From Spongiactinospora sp. TRM90649 (GTDB taxonomy: Bacteria; Actinomycetota; Actinomycetes; Streptosporangiales; Streptosporangiaceae), in the NCBI RefSeq assembly GCF_029382225.1, contig NZ_JARLTC010000045.1, positions 1 to 64,000 on the forward strand: a stretch of DNA of 64,000 nt, read 5' to 3'. The position numbers were made by a program, and so were the translations under genes. Position 1 is the stretch's first letter, and each line of letters opens with the position of its first letter. Below are positions 1 through 7,688 of the stretch, one piece after another. The notes beneath the pieces were generated by a model. It worked only from the letters and a program-made list of their open reading frames with translations, did not search any database and was not told the DNA's origin.

Positions 1-1
1 G

Positions 2-397
2 GACCTGATCAACGGGATCAACCCGGGATTCCTGGAGCTCGCCGCCTCCCGCGGCGCGACCCGCGCCGCCGGCGGAACGTTCGAGGGAACCAAGACCACC
101 CTGCACAGCGGCACGGTGACGGTCCCGGTGCTGGACGAGCGGCAGGCCGGGATGTTCTTCGAGATGCAGGAGGAGGAGGGTGGCACGTGGAAGGGGCCGA
201 TCAGGTGGAAACTGTGGGCAGGGCCGGACAACCTGCCGAGACGTTTCCACGCCATCATGGATTTCACCCCGACCTTCAGTGACGGTGACAGTGACGGTGA
301 GGTCGAGACCATGACGATGAACATCATCTATCGAGGATGGGGAACCGCCGTCACGATCACGGCCCCGCCCGAACGCCTGATCTCCACCGACTGGTGA
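2..397 (+). CDS. Secreted protein, C-terminal part (5' end outside window)
   Basis: The reading frame is open from base 2 to the TGA at 395-397, so the gene starts before the window and 131 codons are visible. The visible part matches the C-terminal half of the intact protein at 5928-6725. Both have a K-x-P-I-x-W-K/R-L-W block, a following Arg-rich stretch and a C-terminal G-W-G-x-x-V-x-I-T-x-P-P motif. The two are therefore paralogues of a secreted, possibly LppX/LprG-like family; the fold assignment is inference. An internal ATG at 116 has no ribosome binding site and lies mid-domain, so it is unlikely to be the true start. Molecular function is unknown. Confidence 0.7.
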   Translation, partial: DLINGINPGFLELAASRGATRAAGGTFEGTKTTLHSGTVTVPVLDERQAGMFFEMQEEEGGTWKGPIRWKLWAGPDNLPRRFHAIMDFTPTFSDGDSDGEVETMTMNIIYRGWGTAVTITAPPERLISTDW

Positions 398-498
398 TCA
401 ACGACCGCTTGCTCGGCCACCGGCCCGCCGCCGGACGGGGACGTGAGCGGGTGGTCGGGCCGAGCGTCGGCCGGCACAACGCACACGACTCCCCCGGC

Positions 499-988
499 TC
501 ACGCCACCTCACCGGATGAACGGCTACGGCCGAGCACCGCCGGCACCGTCAGCAGGGCCGCCTCCGCGAGGCAGGTGAGGGCGAACAGCAGCAGGTCATC
601 TCTGTTCCAGGGCAGGAACCACGGTGCCAGGGTGGGCCGGTCCGGCATTGAGGTACTGGATCTGGGCGTACAGACCGAGGTCTTCCTCGTGCGGGCCGAT
701 GAGGTGAGCGATCGGCGGCGTGGTGACGGCCACCGCGACCATGGCAAGGACGACCGGCAGGGCCGTCAGCGCCGAGCCCAGCCGTGGCAGCCACCGCCTG
801 CGGCGCAGCACGATGACGGGCGCGACCACCAGCGCGGCCACGGCCGCCCCGAGAGCGAAATTCGTGATCTTCGGCGTGACGGCGAAGGGCGCCGGCGGCA
901 ACACGATCGCCACCGCGGACAAGGCCGGCCAGAGGATTCTCGCTACCGCCGCAGACGCTCCATTTCGCCGGTTAGACGATCTTGTCAC
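499..988 (-). pseudogene. Small multi-pass membrane protein, apparent frameshift
   Basis: On the minus strand a GTG at 988 opens a frame with three hydrophobic segments. They are a Leu/Ala/Val-rich helix near the start, then a helix beginning ALGAAVAALVVAPVIVL, then one beginning LTALPVVLAMVAVAV. That frame ends at 596. A different frame running to 499 carries what looks like the natural C-terminus: T-L-A-P-W-F-L-P-W-N-R-D-D followed by a further helix, F-A-L-T-C-L-A-E-A-A-L-L-T-V. The switch lies at about 620-640. The gene would be divergent from the NB-ARC gene that starts at 1221. No family is recognised. The plus-strand open frames across this stretch look like shadow frames. Confidence 0.4.
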
Positions 989-1220
989 AGTCGGGCCCGC
1001 CGCCCAGTCCGCCGGCGGCGAGTCGGCCCGCACAACGCCGAGATCGGTGATCAGCCGGGATCTGCCGCTCTTTCCTGCGCCGACGGATGGCAGTGGGAGC
1101 ACAAGGCGCGTTGTGGCGGAGGCAAGATCCCGCCGTACTCGCCATGGTCGGGGGTCACGAGTGGGTGACGCTCGGCCAGGCGGTCCGCGTTCCGGACCGG
1201 CGGGCCATCAGGCTGGAAGG

Positions 1221-4121
1221 ATGCCGTTACCGACCATCTCCAGCGAGGGAACCGAACCGACATTGCGCAGCACGCTTCGGCGGGTGCTGCGAGTGCTTGC
1301 CGTGCTCGCGGGTGTGGAGGTGGCCCTGGCCGGGCTGGTGTGGTTTCTCCTCTACCCGTCTGGCCGGGATGATCCGACGCTGAGCAACCTGGACCAGTTG
1401 TTCGGCGTGCTGGGCGTGCTGGCCGGGGTGGCAGCGTTGTGGGTGGCGGTCATCACGCTGCGCCGTACTCCCATGCCGGGCGGCCGGGCGGTCGACGCCG
1501 GTCCGCCATCGTCCCAGGTGATCCCACAGACGGCAGCGGGCGACCAGGCGGTATCAGCTGCTTTGGCGCATCGTGCGGCGCCTCGGGCGCTGGCCGGGCT
1601 GCCCGCCGCCCCCGGCGCCTTCACCGGCCGTGATGCCGCCCTGGCCGAGATACTGGCCTTCCTGAACCCGGCCGCCCCGGCCGCCCCGGGCGGCGCAGAA
1701 GAGGAGGACAAGGGGGGTGGGACGGGGGTGGTCGTCTCGGCGGTGACCGGGATGGCCGGGATCGGCAAGACCGCCCTGGCTTTGGTCGCCGCCCACCACG
1801 GCCAGACCCAGGGCTGGTTCACGGGCGGGGTGTTCTTCATCGATCTGCGCGGCTACACCCCCGACGAAGCCGACCGGGTCCCCGCCGAGGCGGCGGCCGC
1901 GCAGTTGCTGCGCGCCATGGGCGTCCCCGACGATGAGCTGCCACCCGCCGGTGAGGAGGTCCTGGCCTTGTACCGGTCGGTGCTCGCCGGGCACGCCGCC
2001 GCTGGGCGGGGGGTGCTGGTGGTGACCGACAACACCGCCACCGTCGGGCAGGTGGAACCCCTGCTGCCCGCCCAACCGTGTCACCGGCTGCTGGTCACCT
2101 CCCGGCACACCCTGGCCACGCTGCCCGCCCAGCCGATCGACCTGACTGTGCTGTCTGAGGGGGAGGCGGTTGAGTTGCTGGGCGCCGCGCTGGCCATCGC
2201 CGGACCGGATGGACGGGTGGACGCCGACCCCGACCACGCGAAGATGATCGCGCGGCTGTGCGGGTTTCTGCCGCCGGCGTTGCGGATCATCGCCTCGCTG
2301 CTGCGGGCCGAACCCGGCCGCCCGCTGGCCGCGATGGCAGGCGAACTGGCCGATGCCCGAACCCGGCTGGAGGCGATGGAGTCCGGTGACCGCGACCGGA
2401 GCGGTCGGCCGATCGGGGTACGCGCCGCGTTCGACCTGTCCTATGAGCATCTGCTGGCCGAGGAGCCGGAGCAGGCGCGGCTGTTCCGGCTGCTGCCGCT
2501 GAGCCCTGGTCCGGACGTTTCCACTGCGGCGGCCGCCGTCCTGGCCGGGACCAGCGAGCTGGTGGTGCGGCGGCGGCTGGCCGGTCTGGTCCGCGCGCAT
2601 CTGGTCACTGTCACCGCCGCCGAGGATGTCGGGCCCGCCGACGGACCCGTAGACGGGGCCGGTGCCGGGCCTGGGCTTTCGGGACAGGAGCGGTGGGGAA
2701 TGCACGACCTGGTCCGCCTGTACGCCGATGAGCATGGCCAGGAACAGGCGGGCAGCGATGACCGCGAGAGCGCCCTGGATCGGCTGCTGGACTTCTACCT
2801 GCGCACCGCCGATGCCGCCGATGATCATCTGCGGGCCCTGCCCGGGCAGGATGTCCCCGATGCCTTCACCGGCCGCGGCCAGGCGATGGCCTGGTTCGAC
2901 GCCGAACGTGTCACGCTCATCGCCATCGTCGCGCTGGCCTGGGCCACCGGCCGCGATCACATCGCCGCCTACCTGCCCGCCTGCCTGAACGAGTACCTGG
3001 ACTGGCGCCGCGCGTTCGATGACCGCTTGAGCGTCGATGCCGTCGCGGTGCAGGCCATGGTCCGGCTCGGTGACCGGCACGGCGAGGGCATCGCGTTGAC
3101 CGGCCTCGGCGTCGCTCTGCAGGAGGTGCGCCGGTTCGATGAGGCGATCACCGCTCATGAGCAGGCCGCTTTCATCTTCCAGGAGACCGGTGACCGGCCC
3201 GGCGAAGGCCGGGCGTTGACCGGTCTCGGCATCGCTCTGCAGGGGGTGCGGCGGTTCGGTGAGGCGATCACCGCCTATGAGCAGGCCGCCGCCATTTACC
3301 GGAAGGCCGGTGACCGGCCCGGCGAGGGCATCGCGTTGACCAACCTCGGCCTTGCTCTGCAGGAGGTGCGCCGGTTCGAGGAGGCGATCACCGCTCATGA
3401 ACAGGATCTGGCCATTTGCCGGGAGGCCGGTGACCGGCCCGGCGAAGGCCAGGCGTTGACCGGTCTCGGCATCGCCCTGCAGGAGGTGCGGCGGTTCGAT
3501 GAGGCGATCACCGCCTACGAGCAGGCCGCCGTCATCTACCGGAAAGCCGGTGACCGGCCCGGCGAAGGCCGGGCGTTGAGCGGCCTCGGCATCGCGCTGC
3601 GGGAGACAGGCCGGTTCGATGAGGCGATCACCGCTCATGAACAGGATCTGGCCATTTGCCGGGAGGCCGGTGACCGGCCCGGCGAAGGCCAGGGGTTGAG
3701 CGGCCTCGGTCTGGCCCTGCAGGAGGCAGGCCGGTTGGATGAGGCGGTCACCGCTCATGAGCAGGCCGCTTTCATCTTCCAGGAGGCCGGTGACCGGCCC
3801 GGCGAGGGCATGGCGTTGAACAACCTCGGCGTCGCCCTGCAGGAGGCAGGTCGGTTGGATGAGGCGATCACCGTCTACGAGCAGGCCGCAGCCATCTACC
3901 AGGAGAGCGGTGACCGGTACCACGAAGGCGTGGCGTTGAACAACCTCGGCCTCGCCCTGCACAAGGCAGACCGGTTCGATGAGGCGATCAACGCGTTCGA
4001 ACGGGCTGTGGCCTGTTTCGAGGAGGTCGGCGACGCGCACTGCGCCGACATCGCCAGAGCCGGTCTGCTGGAGGTGCCGCGCGAGCAGGACGGCGGGAAG
4101 GGCGGGCCGCCTGCTCCGTGA
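1221..4121 (+). CDS. Membrane-anchored NB-ARC ATPase with TPR array
   Basis: This 966-residue STAND-type protein has two predicted transmembrane helices (about residues 14-36 and 52-75). An NB-ARC ATPase core follows, with P-loop GMAGIGKTAL near residue 178, a Walker B-like VLVVTDN, a sensor LLVTSR and a CGFLPPAL motif in the GLPLAL position. The C-terminal third (from about residue 617) is eight 40-residue tetratricopeptide repeats. Unlike AfsR/SARP regulators it has no N-terminal DNA-binding or BTAD domain, so it is more likely a membrane-tethered signalling or sensor protein than a transcription factor. The ATG at 1221 directly follows GGAAGG. The same frame is open back to 720, but that stretch has Arg/Ser-rich shadow composition. 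Its partner or effector output is not visible. Confidence 0.8.
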   Translation: MPLPTISSEGTEPTLRSTLRRVLRVLAVLAGVEVALAGLVWFLLYPSGRDDPTLSNLDQLFGVLGVLAGVAALWVAVITLRRTPMPGGRAVDAGPPSSQVIPQTAAGDQAVSAALAHRAAPRALAGLPAAPGAFTGRDAALAEILAFLNPAAPAAPGGAEEEDKGGGTGVVVSAVTGMAGIGKTALALVAAHHGQTQGWFTGGVFFIDLRGYTPDEADRVPAEAAAAQLLRAMGVPDDELPPAGEEVLALYRSVLAGHAAAGRGVLVVTDNTATVGQVEPLLPAQPCHRLLVTSRHTLATLPAQPIDLTVLSEGEAVELLGAALAIAGPDGRVDADPDHAKMIARLCGFLPPALRIIASLLRAEPGRPLAAMAGELADARTRLEAMESGDRDRSGRPIGVRAAFDLSYEHLLAEEPEQARLFRLLPLSPGPDVSTAAAAVLAGTSELVVRRRLAGLVRAHLVTVTAAEDVGPADGPVDGAGAGPGLSGQERWGMHDLVRLYADEHGQEQAGSDDRESALDRLLDFYLRTADAADDHLRALPGQDVPDAFTGRGQAMAWFDAERVTLIAIVALAWATGRDHIAAYLPACLNEYLDWRRAFDDRLSVDAVAVQAMVRLGDRHGEGIALTGLGVALQEVRRFDEAITAHEQAAFIFQETGDRPGEGRALTGLGIALQGVRRFGEAITAYEQAAAIYRKAGDRPGEGIALTNLGLALQEVRRFEEAITAHEQDLAICREAGDRPGEGQALTGLGIALQEVRRFDEAITAYEQAAVIYRKAGDRPGEGRALSGLGIALRETGRFDEAITAHEQDLAICREAGDRPGEGQGLSGLGLALQEAGRLDEAVTAHEQAAFIFQEAGDRPGEGMALNNLGVALQEAGRLDEAITVYEQAAAIYQESGDRYHEGVALNNLGLALHKADRFDEAINAFERAVACFEEVGDAHCADIARAGLLEVPREQDGGKGGPPAP
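3069..4028 (+). repeat. Tandem 120-bp TPR-coding repeats, eight units
   Basis: Eight consecutive 120-bp units start at 3069, 3189, 3309, 3429, 3549, 3669, 3789 and 3909, each opening with GGTGACCG. A degenerate ninth unit follows. Each codes one TPR of the type GDRPGEG-x-AL-x-x-LG-x-AL. DNA conservation is far higher than the protein fold requires. Positions 3381-3453 and 3621-3693, two units apart, are identical over 73 bases. That indicates recent unit duplication or recombination. Confidence 0.9.
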
Positions 4122-4573
4122 TCGGCGATCGGGCTGCGTAAGCGCGCGCCCATTCGTAGGGTGTGCACGGCAGGGGCGGGTCAGCGGCAGCGGGGGCGCG
4201 GCCGGCCTGTCTGCCGGTGGGCCGGCGCCTCGGGGACAGGCGGGTGTGGTGGTCGGCGAGGCGAGCGAGGTGTACCCGGAGCATGGCGCAAGCGGAAGCG
4301 CCGCCAGCCCAGCGGGCAGGCCCGCGAGGAGGCCCGTCGGCGAGAGGAAACGATGAGACGATCTAGGGTGACCAAGCCTCAACGGGATCTGCTCGCCAAG
4401 CCGTAGATTACCGGCCCCAGCAGGTCATCGATCTCCCGCCGGCGCTCCACCGGCCGGTAGGAACACCACCGCCTGGAAAGCGCCTCCAGATCGCCATTGG
4501 CGCGTCACCCGGATCGGAGCCCGAATCCAGGCCGCCACGTGTCCCCGCTCCCGCGCGCAGAGCGAGGATGTCT
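4122..4573. other. Gene-free stretch between NB-ARC gene and IS element
   Basis: No convincing gene, ribosome binding site or terminator is seen. A minus-strand frame near 4380-4500 gives a short plausible peptide (E-I-D-D-L-L-G-P-V-I-Y) that recalls the C-terminal end of TetR-family proteins. It is too short and interrupted to call. Confidence 0.4.
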
Positions 4574-4592
4574 CAGTGAACCTATTTCAACC

Positions 4593-5365
4593 TCATGCGG
4601 CTTGGGCGACGCGATGGTTCTGAAGGACGGCGATGGCCTTGCAGAGGTGGCCGGCCTTGGACGGGCTGCAGCGTAGCTTGCGGAGGATCTTCCAGCTTTT
4701 GAGCTGGGCGTTGGCGCGTTCGCCGGGGCCGCGCAGCCTGGCATGGGAGCGGTTGGCCTGCTTCTGGGACCCGGGCTTGTTCTTGCCCTTGTACGGAGTA
4801 CGGACCGGCCCCTCGGCTCCCTGATATGCCTTGTCCGCCAGAATGACGATCCCGGCCTGCTCCAGCGCGCGCAGGATGCCCCAGATGCGGGCGGCGCTCA
4901 GATCGTGGGCCTTGCCGGGCAGAGCGCCCGAGGTCCACAGGATCGTCCCATCCGGGGAGGCGATGACCTGCACGTTCATCCCGTGCACACGGTGCTTGCC
5001 GGAGAAGTACGGCCGGTCGGCCTTGATCCGGTCGATGTGGATCAGTGTGCCGTCCAGCACCAGGTAGTGCAGCCCGTCCCGCTTGGCCTTGCGCAGCGCC
5101 TGGCCGAGCTTGGGCGAGCGGGCCGACAACAACGCCACCGTCTCCTCCACGTACCGCCACGCGGTTGTCATCGACACCCCGAAGCCGGCCGCGTGCTCGG
5201 CGTAGGCCTCGCCCTTAGCAGGTAGACCAGCACCAGCAGGGCCTGTCGGCCGGGGTTGAGCCGCCGCCAGACCGACCTCATGGACTTACGGTGGTGCCGG
5301 ATCACCCCGGCGACATGGTTCAGGCTCTGATGCGACAAATCGACGGCGGCACGATAGAACAGCAC
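4593..5365 (-). pseudogene. IS5-family DDE transposase, frameshifted
   Basis: The first 50 codons (ATG at 5365) read through a conserved N-terminal segment up to LLVLVYLL. The frame then shifts by -1 at about 5217, and the remaining ~194 codons continue to 4593. With one base restored the gene is 258 codons, normal for this actinobacterial HARBI1-like DDE_Tnp_4 group. The catalytic acidic residues are visible in the second part: D in LVLDGT, D in ILADKAY and E in GERANAQLK. The shift site ctgctaaggg is not a classic slippery heptamer, so a disabling deletion is more likely than programmed frameshifting. Programmed shifting does occur in parts of the IS5 family. Confidence 0.8.
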
Positions 5366-5369
5366 CCAG

Positions 5370-5423
5370 AGCTCCTGGTTGTGATGGGCGTGGTTGTGGT
5401 GATCAACCCCTCTACCAGGAGCT
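5370..5423. repeat. Inverted repeat upstream of the IS transposase start
   Basis: The arms agctcctggt (5370-5379) and accaggagct (5414-5423) are perfect reverse complements separated by 34 nt. They lie between the transposase start codon and the right end of the IS. The structure may limit read-through transcription or translation into the transposase; that role is inference. Confidence 0.6.
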
Positions 5424-5506
5424 CTTCTACGTCATGGAGCTAACACCGGACTTGCGATCATGCTGTGACCAGGGCACTCGCTGGGAAGCCTGAAATGGGT
5501 TCAGTG

Positions 5507-5613
5507 ACGGGTATGTAGAAAGGGATGCCGTCGTGGAGGACGACGCAAAAGTCGTCGTCATATTCGCTGAACATCAGGATCATCCCGGGCTTCAGCGCAC
5601 TCGATAATGTAGA
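5507..5613 (-). pseudogene. Possible gene remnant cut by the IS right end
   Basis: On the minus strand the stretch next to the IS right end reads without stops. It has protein-like composition (…LKPGMILMFSEYDDDF… and …VLHDGIPFYIP), then continues into the IS terminal repeat. A second stretch in another frame (5620-5710) reads VGRYGTLIVAAVPDD. Together they could be the remains of one gene disrupted by the insertion and by a frameshift. No family is recognised and no start or ribosome binding site is visible. Confidence 0.3.
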
Positions 5614-5927
5614 AGCCGGCTGAGCGCGCCGGTGGCGTCGTCGGGCACGGCCGCGACGATGAGCGTGCCATAGCGGCCGACTTTCAGCCGGACGAGCCCG
5701 ACAGCGGCGGTGAGACCGGGTTGTTGTTCATCAGTGGTTCCTGATCGGTGGTCGACGTGGGCCTGTCCGCGCGGCAGGCCCAGGCGGACGCCCTGGAGGG
5801 GATGGCGGCCATCGGCGGACGGCCGTTTGCCGCGACCGGCCCCTCATCGTGATCACGCCGAGATCCGCACGTAGAACGATCCACTCATGTTCCGCAGGAG
5901 TACCGCGACAGGGCATGGGAGAGGTTC

Positions 5928-6725
5928 ATGATGCGACGAGCCGCTGCGGTCGCGGTCGTGCTGGTGACGCTCATCGCGACCGGGCCGGCCTCCCACGCTC
6001 AGGCCCACGCCGGGCCGGGGAAGACCTCGGACCCGGTGGCGGCGCTGCAGCGCGCACTGGTCAAGGGGCACGGCATCCGCTTCTTCACCCATTACGAGTC
6101 CGACTTCACCACCGACGGCGAAATGGACAAAGGGCCTATCCGCGGGACGGATCGAGGACGGGTGGAGTTCAGCGACGGAGGACTCCACGCCTCGGACCTG
6201 ACCAGCCGATCCCCCGACAACAAGGACGATCCCTGGCCGGTGCGATGGATCACCTTCAAGGGCCGCCACTACGTGCACGACCGCACGATGACCGACGACG
6301 GCAAGTGGGGGAAGTACGAGTGGACGCTCGTCATGATGGATCACCTGCGGCCCCGGCTGGACAACGGCGACGTCAACCTGCTGTCCCCGGCCACGCTGAA
6401 GGCCGTCCTGGCCACCACGAAATCGCGACACACCACTCCCGCCGGGACACTGCGGCTGGAAGGGACCATCACCACGGGCGCGTTGTACAAGGCCGACCGG
6501 GATATCTACACGGGCCTGAACGGCAAGCTCGATGCCGAGGAGGCGAAGAACCCGATCGCGTGGCGGTTGTGGATCGGCAAGGACGGCCTGATCCGGCGGG
6601 CGTGGACGGCATGGACCTTCCCGATCACCCCGACGATGGCCCAGCATCTGAAGAAGAACATGCGCATCACCGGCTGGGGAAGCAAGGTCAAGATCACACC
6701 GCCGCGTTCCTACGTCGGAGACTGA
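5928..6725 (+). CDS. Secreted protein, intact member of a local three-copy family
   Basis: The 265-residue protein begins with a Sec signal peptide: MMRR, then a hydrophobic Ala/Val/Leu stretch, with likely cleavage after SHA or AHA near residue 27. There is no lipobox cysteine, so it should be secreted rather than lipid-anchored. The mature part opens with a helical Q-R-A-L-V-K segment and alternating strand-like blocks. It ends with I-T-G-W-G-S-K-V-K-I-T-P-P, shared with the partial gene at 2-397. A central KSRHTTPAGT-L-R-L block is shared with the fragment at 19394. The ATG at 5928 follows GGGAGAGG. The overall pattern recalls the LppX/LprG lipid-binding group; this is inference and function is unknown. 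Confidence 0.7.
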   Translation: MMRRAAAVAVVLVTLIATGPASHAQAHAGPGKTSDPVAALQRALVKGHGIRFFTHYESDFTTDGEMDKGPIRGTDRGRVEFSDGGLHASDLTSRSPDNKDDPWPVRWITFKGRHYVHDRTMTDDGKWGKYEWTLVMMDHLRPRLDNGDVNLLSPATLKAVLATTKSRHTTPAGTLRLEGTITTGALYKADRDIYTGLNGKLDAEEAKNPIAWRLWIGKDGLIRRAWTAWTFPITPTMAQHLKKNMRITGWGSKVKITPPRSYVGD

Positions 6726-6949
6726 TCGACGCCCCTTTGCCGGTCGACGGCCCGCCTCGCCATGGCCGAGGGGGGGCCGTCCGCGTGTCAGTCCAATGGG
6801 AGTCACGCGGCCCCCTGACGCGCGCCCCCGCGCTCCCCACAGTGCGGAGGCGCTCTCGCCGGGGCTGACCTGGACGCTACGCCGCACCATGCCATCCGGC
6901 AAGGGGCGTTACCGGTTTCCGTCCCATCCGATATGGGCTGCGAGAGCAG

Positions 6950-6980
6950 CGGCCCCGCCCTGGTAGCTCGGGCGGGGCCG
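6950..6980 (+). terminator. GC-rich hairpin downstream of secreted-protein gene
   Basis: A perfect 11-bp stem, cggccccgccc (6950-6960) with gggcggggccg (6970-6980), encloses a 9-nt loop. There is no long U-tract. It lies about 225 bp after the stop at 6725 and may act as a bidirectional, actinobacterial-type terminator. Confidence 0.55.
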
Positions 6981-7122
6981 TTGACGTCTGGTGGGAGTGG
7001 GGCCACCTCCACTGCACCCCAGCGAGTCGCAACCGTCCTGGTGGCCCTGGAGGCCCTGGCGGCCCTGGTCGGCGCGATCCCCGTGTTGCTGGAGGTCCTC
7101 CGCACATAGCCCCTTCCCCCAC

Positions 7123-7148
7123 CCCCGCTCCCACCCCTGGGAGCGGGG
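7123..7148 (+). terminator. Second GC-rich hairpin
   Basis: A perfect 10-bp stem, ccccgctccc (7123-7132) with gggagcgggg (7139-7148), has a 6-nt loop and is followed by cttcaa. It is a plausible intrinsic terminator, but no gene ends immediately before it. Confidence 0.45.
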
Positions 7149-7297
7149 CTTCAATCCCCGCCGCGGGCGGCCTTCCGCATCTCTGCCTGCGCCGTCAGCC
7201 GGTCCGTTTGCCTCCCTACCGCCTGTTCCGGCGGCCGAACCACTGCGCGCCCGGCACCGTGACCACATCACCGCCGTAGTCCCCCCCCCCGTGCAGG

Positions 7298-7318
7298 GCG
7301 AGAATGTCTCAGTGAGCC
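7298..7318. repeat. Second copy of the IS5 left-junction sequence
   Basis: The 21-mer here matches 4562-4582, the left junction of the IS5-type element, at 19 of 21 positions. The shared core is atgtctcagtga. It sits directly before the point where the merR remnant begins. It may be a solo IS end or a preferred target sequence. Confidence 0.5.
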
Positions 7319-7327
7319 GCCTGGTAG

Positions 7328-7663
7328 GTCGGCCTGGTCCGGCCCTCGGCGCGCAGCCAGGGCGGTTTCCGCCTCTACACCGAGGCGGACGTGGCTCGGC
7401 TGATGGTGATCCGCCGGATGAAGCCGCTCGGCTTCACGCTGGAGGAGATGGGCGAGCTGCTGGCCATCACCGACCGACTCGACGACGGCGGCGCGGCGGC
7501 CCCGCAGGCGGCCGAGCGCGAGCAGTTGCCGGCGAGGCTGGGCCGCTTCGAGCAGGCCACTCGTGAACGCTGCGAGGTGCTGCGCACGCAGCTGAGCCGG
7601 GCCGAGGAGTTCGCCGCCGACCTGCGGCGGCACGCCGCTCAGTTGGCCGGCGGTGCTGCCTGA
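7328..7663 (+). pseudogene. MerR-family regulator lacking its N-terminal DNA-binding helix
   Basis: Downstream of an in-frame TAG (7325-7327) the frame reads V-G-L-V-R-P-S, then GGFRLYTEADVARLMVIRRM and KPLGFTLEEMGELL. This is the classic second half of a MerR winged-helix domain, followed by a C-terminal coiled coil (about residues 65-100). The first ~30 residues, containing the recognition helix, are absent. Upstream sequence instead resembles the IS5 junction at 4562. The internal ATG at 7391 would yield a protein without a functional HTH. The gene appears inactivated by an insertion or deletion. Confidence 0.75.
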
Positions 7664-7688
7664 CCCGCCGGCGCGCGGGAACGCCCGA

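Larger units (their letters stand above)
4574..5506 (-). mobile_element. IS5-type insertion sequence with recognisable terminal inverted repeats
   Basis: The element spans about 933 bp. Its imperfect 16-bp terminal inverted repeats match at 14 of 16 positions: left cagtgaacctatttca (4574-4589), and right end 5491-5506, which reads cactgaacccatttca on the opposite strand. It encloses one transposase gene on the minus strand (4593-5365). A clear target-site duplication could not be identified. The right end lies just inside a minus-strand open frame, suggesting insertion into or beside a former gene. Confidence 0.75.
6726..7297. other. Gene-free stretch with two terminator-like hairpins
   Basis: No coding region is supported between the secreted-protein gene and the merR remnant. 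The stretch holds two strong GC-rich hairpins (6950-6980 and 7123-7148) and a ten-base C run near 7281-7290. Open frames here are Pro/Arg-rich shadows. Confidence 0.5.

Noticed and set aside
720..1220. N-terminal extension of the NB-ARC gene's open frame back to 720
   Set aside because: The upstream ~167 codons are Arg/Ser/Gly-rich, overlap the minus-strand membrane-protein frames, and the ATG at 1221 has a good ribosome binding site directly before a membrane helix.
1554..4382. A 942-codon minus-strand open frame opposite the NB-ARC gene
   Set aside because: It is a shadow of the GC-rich repetitive plus-strand gene. Its repeats mirror the TPR units, and its composition is not protein-like.
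4380..4500. Possible TetR C-terminal remnant on the minus strand
   Set aside because: Only about 20 residues look protein-like; no HTH or start is present, so no call is made.
7281..7290. Run of ten C residues
   Set aside because: Homopolymers are expected at this GC content, and no gene or phase-variable frame depends on it.
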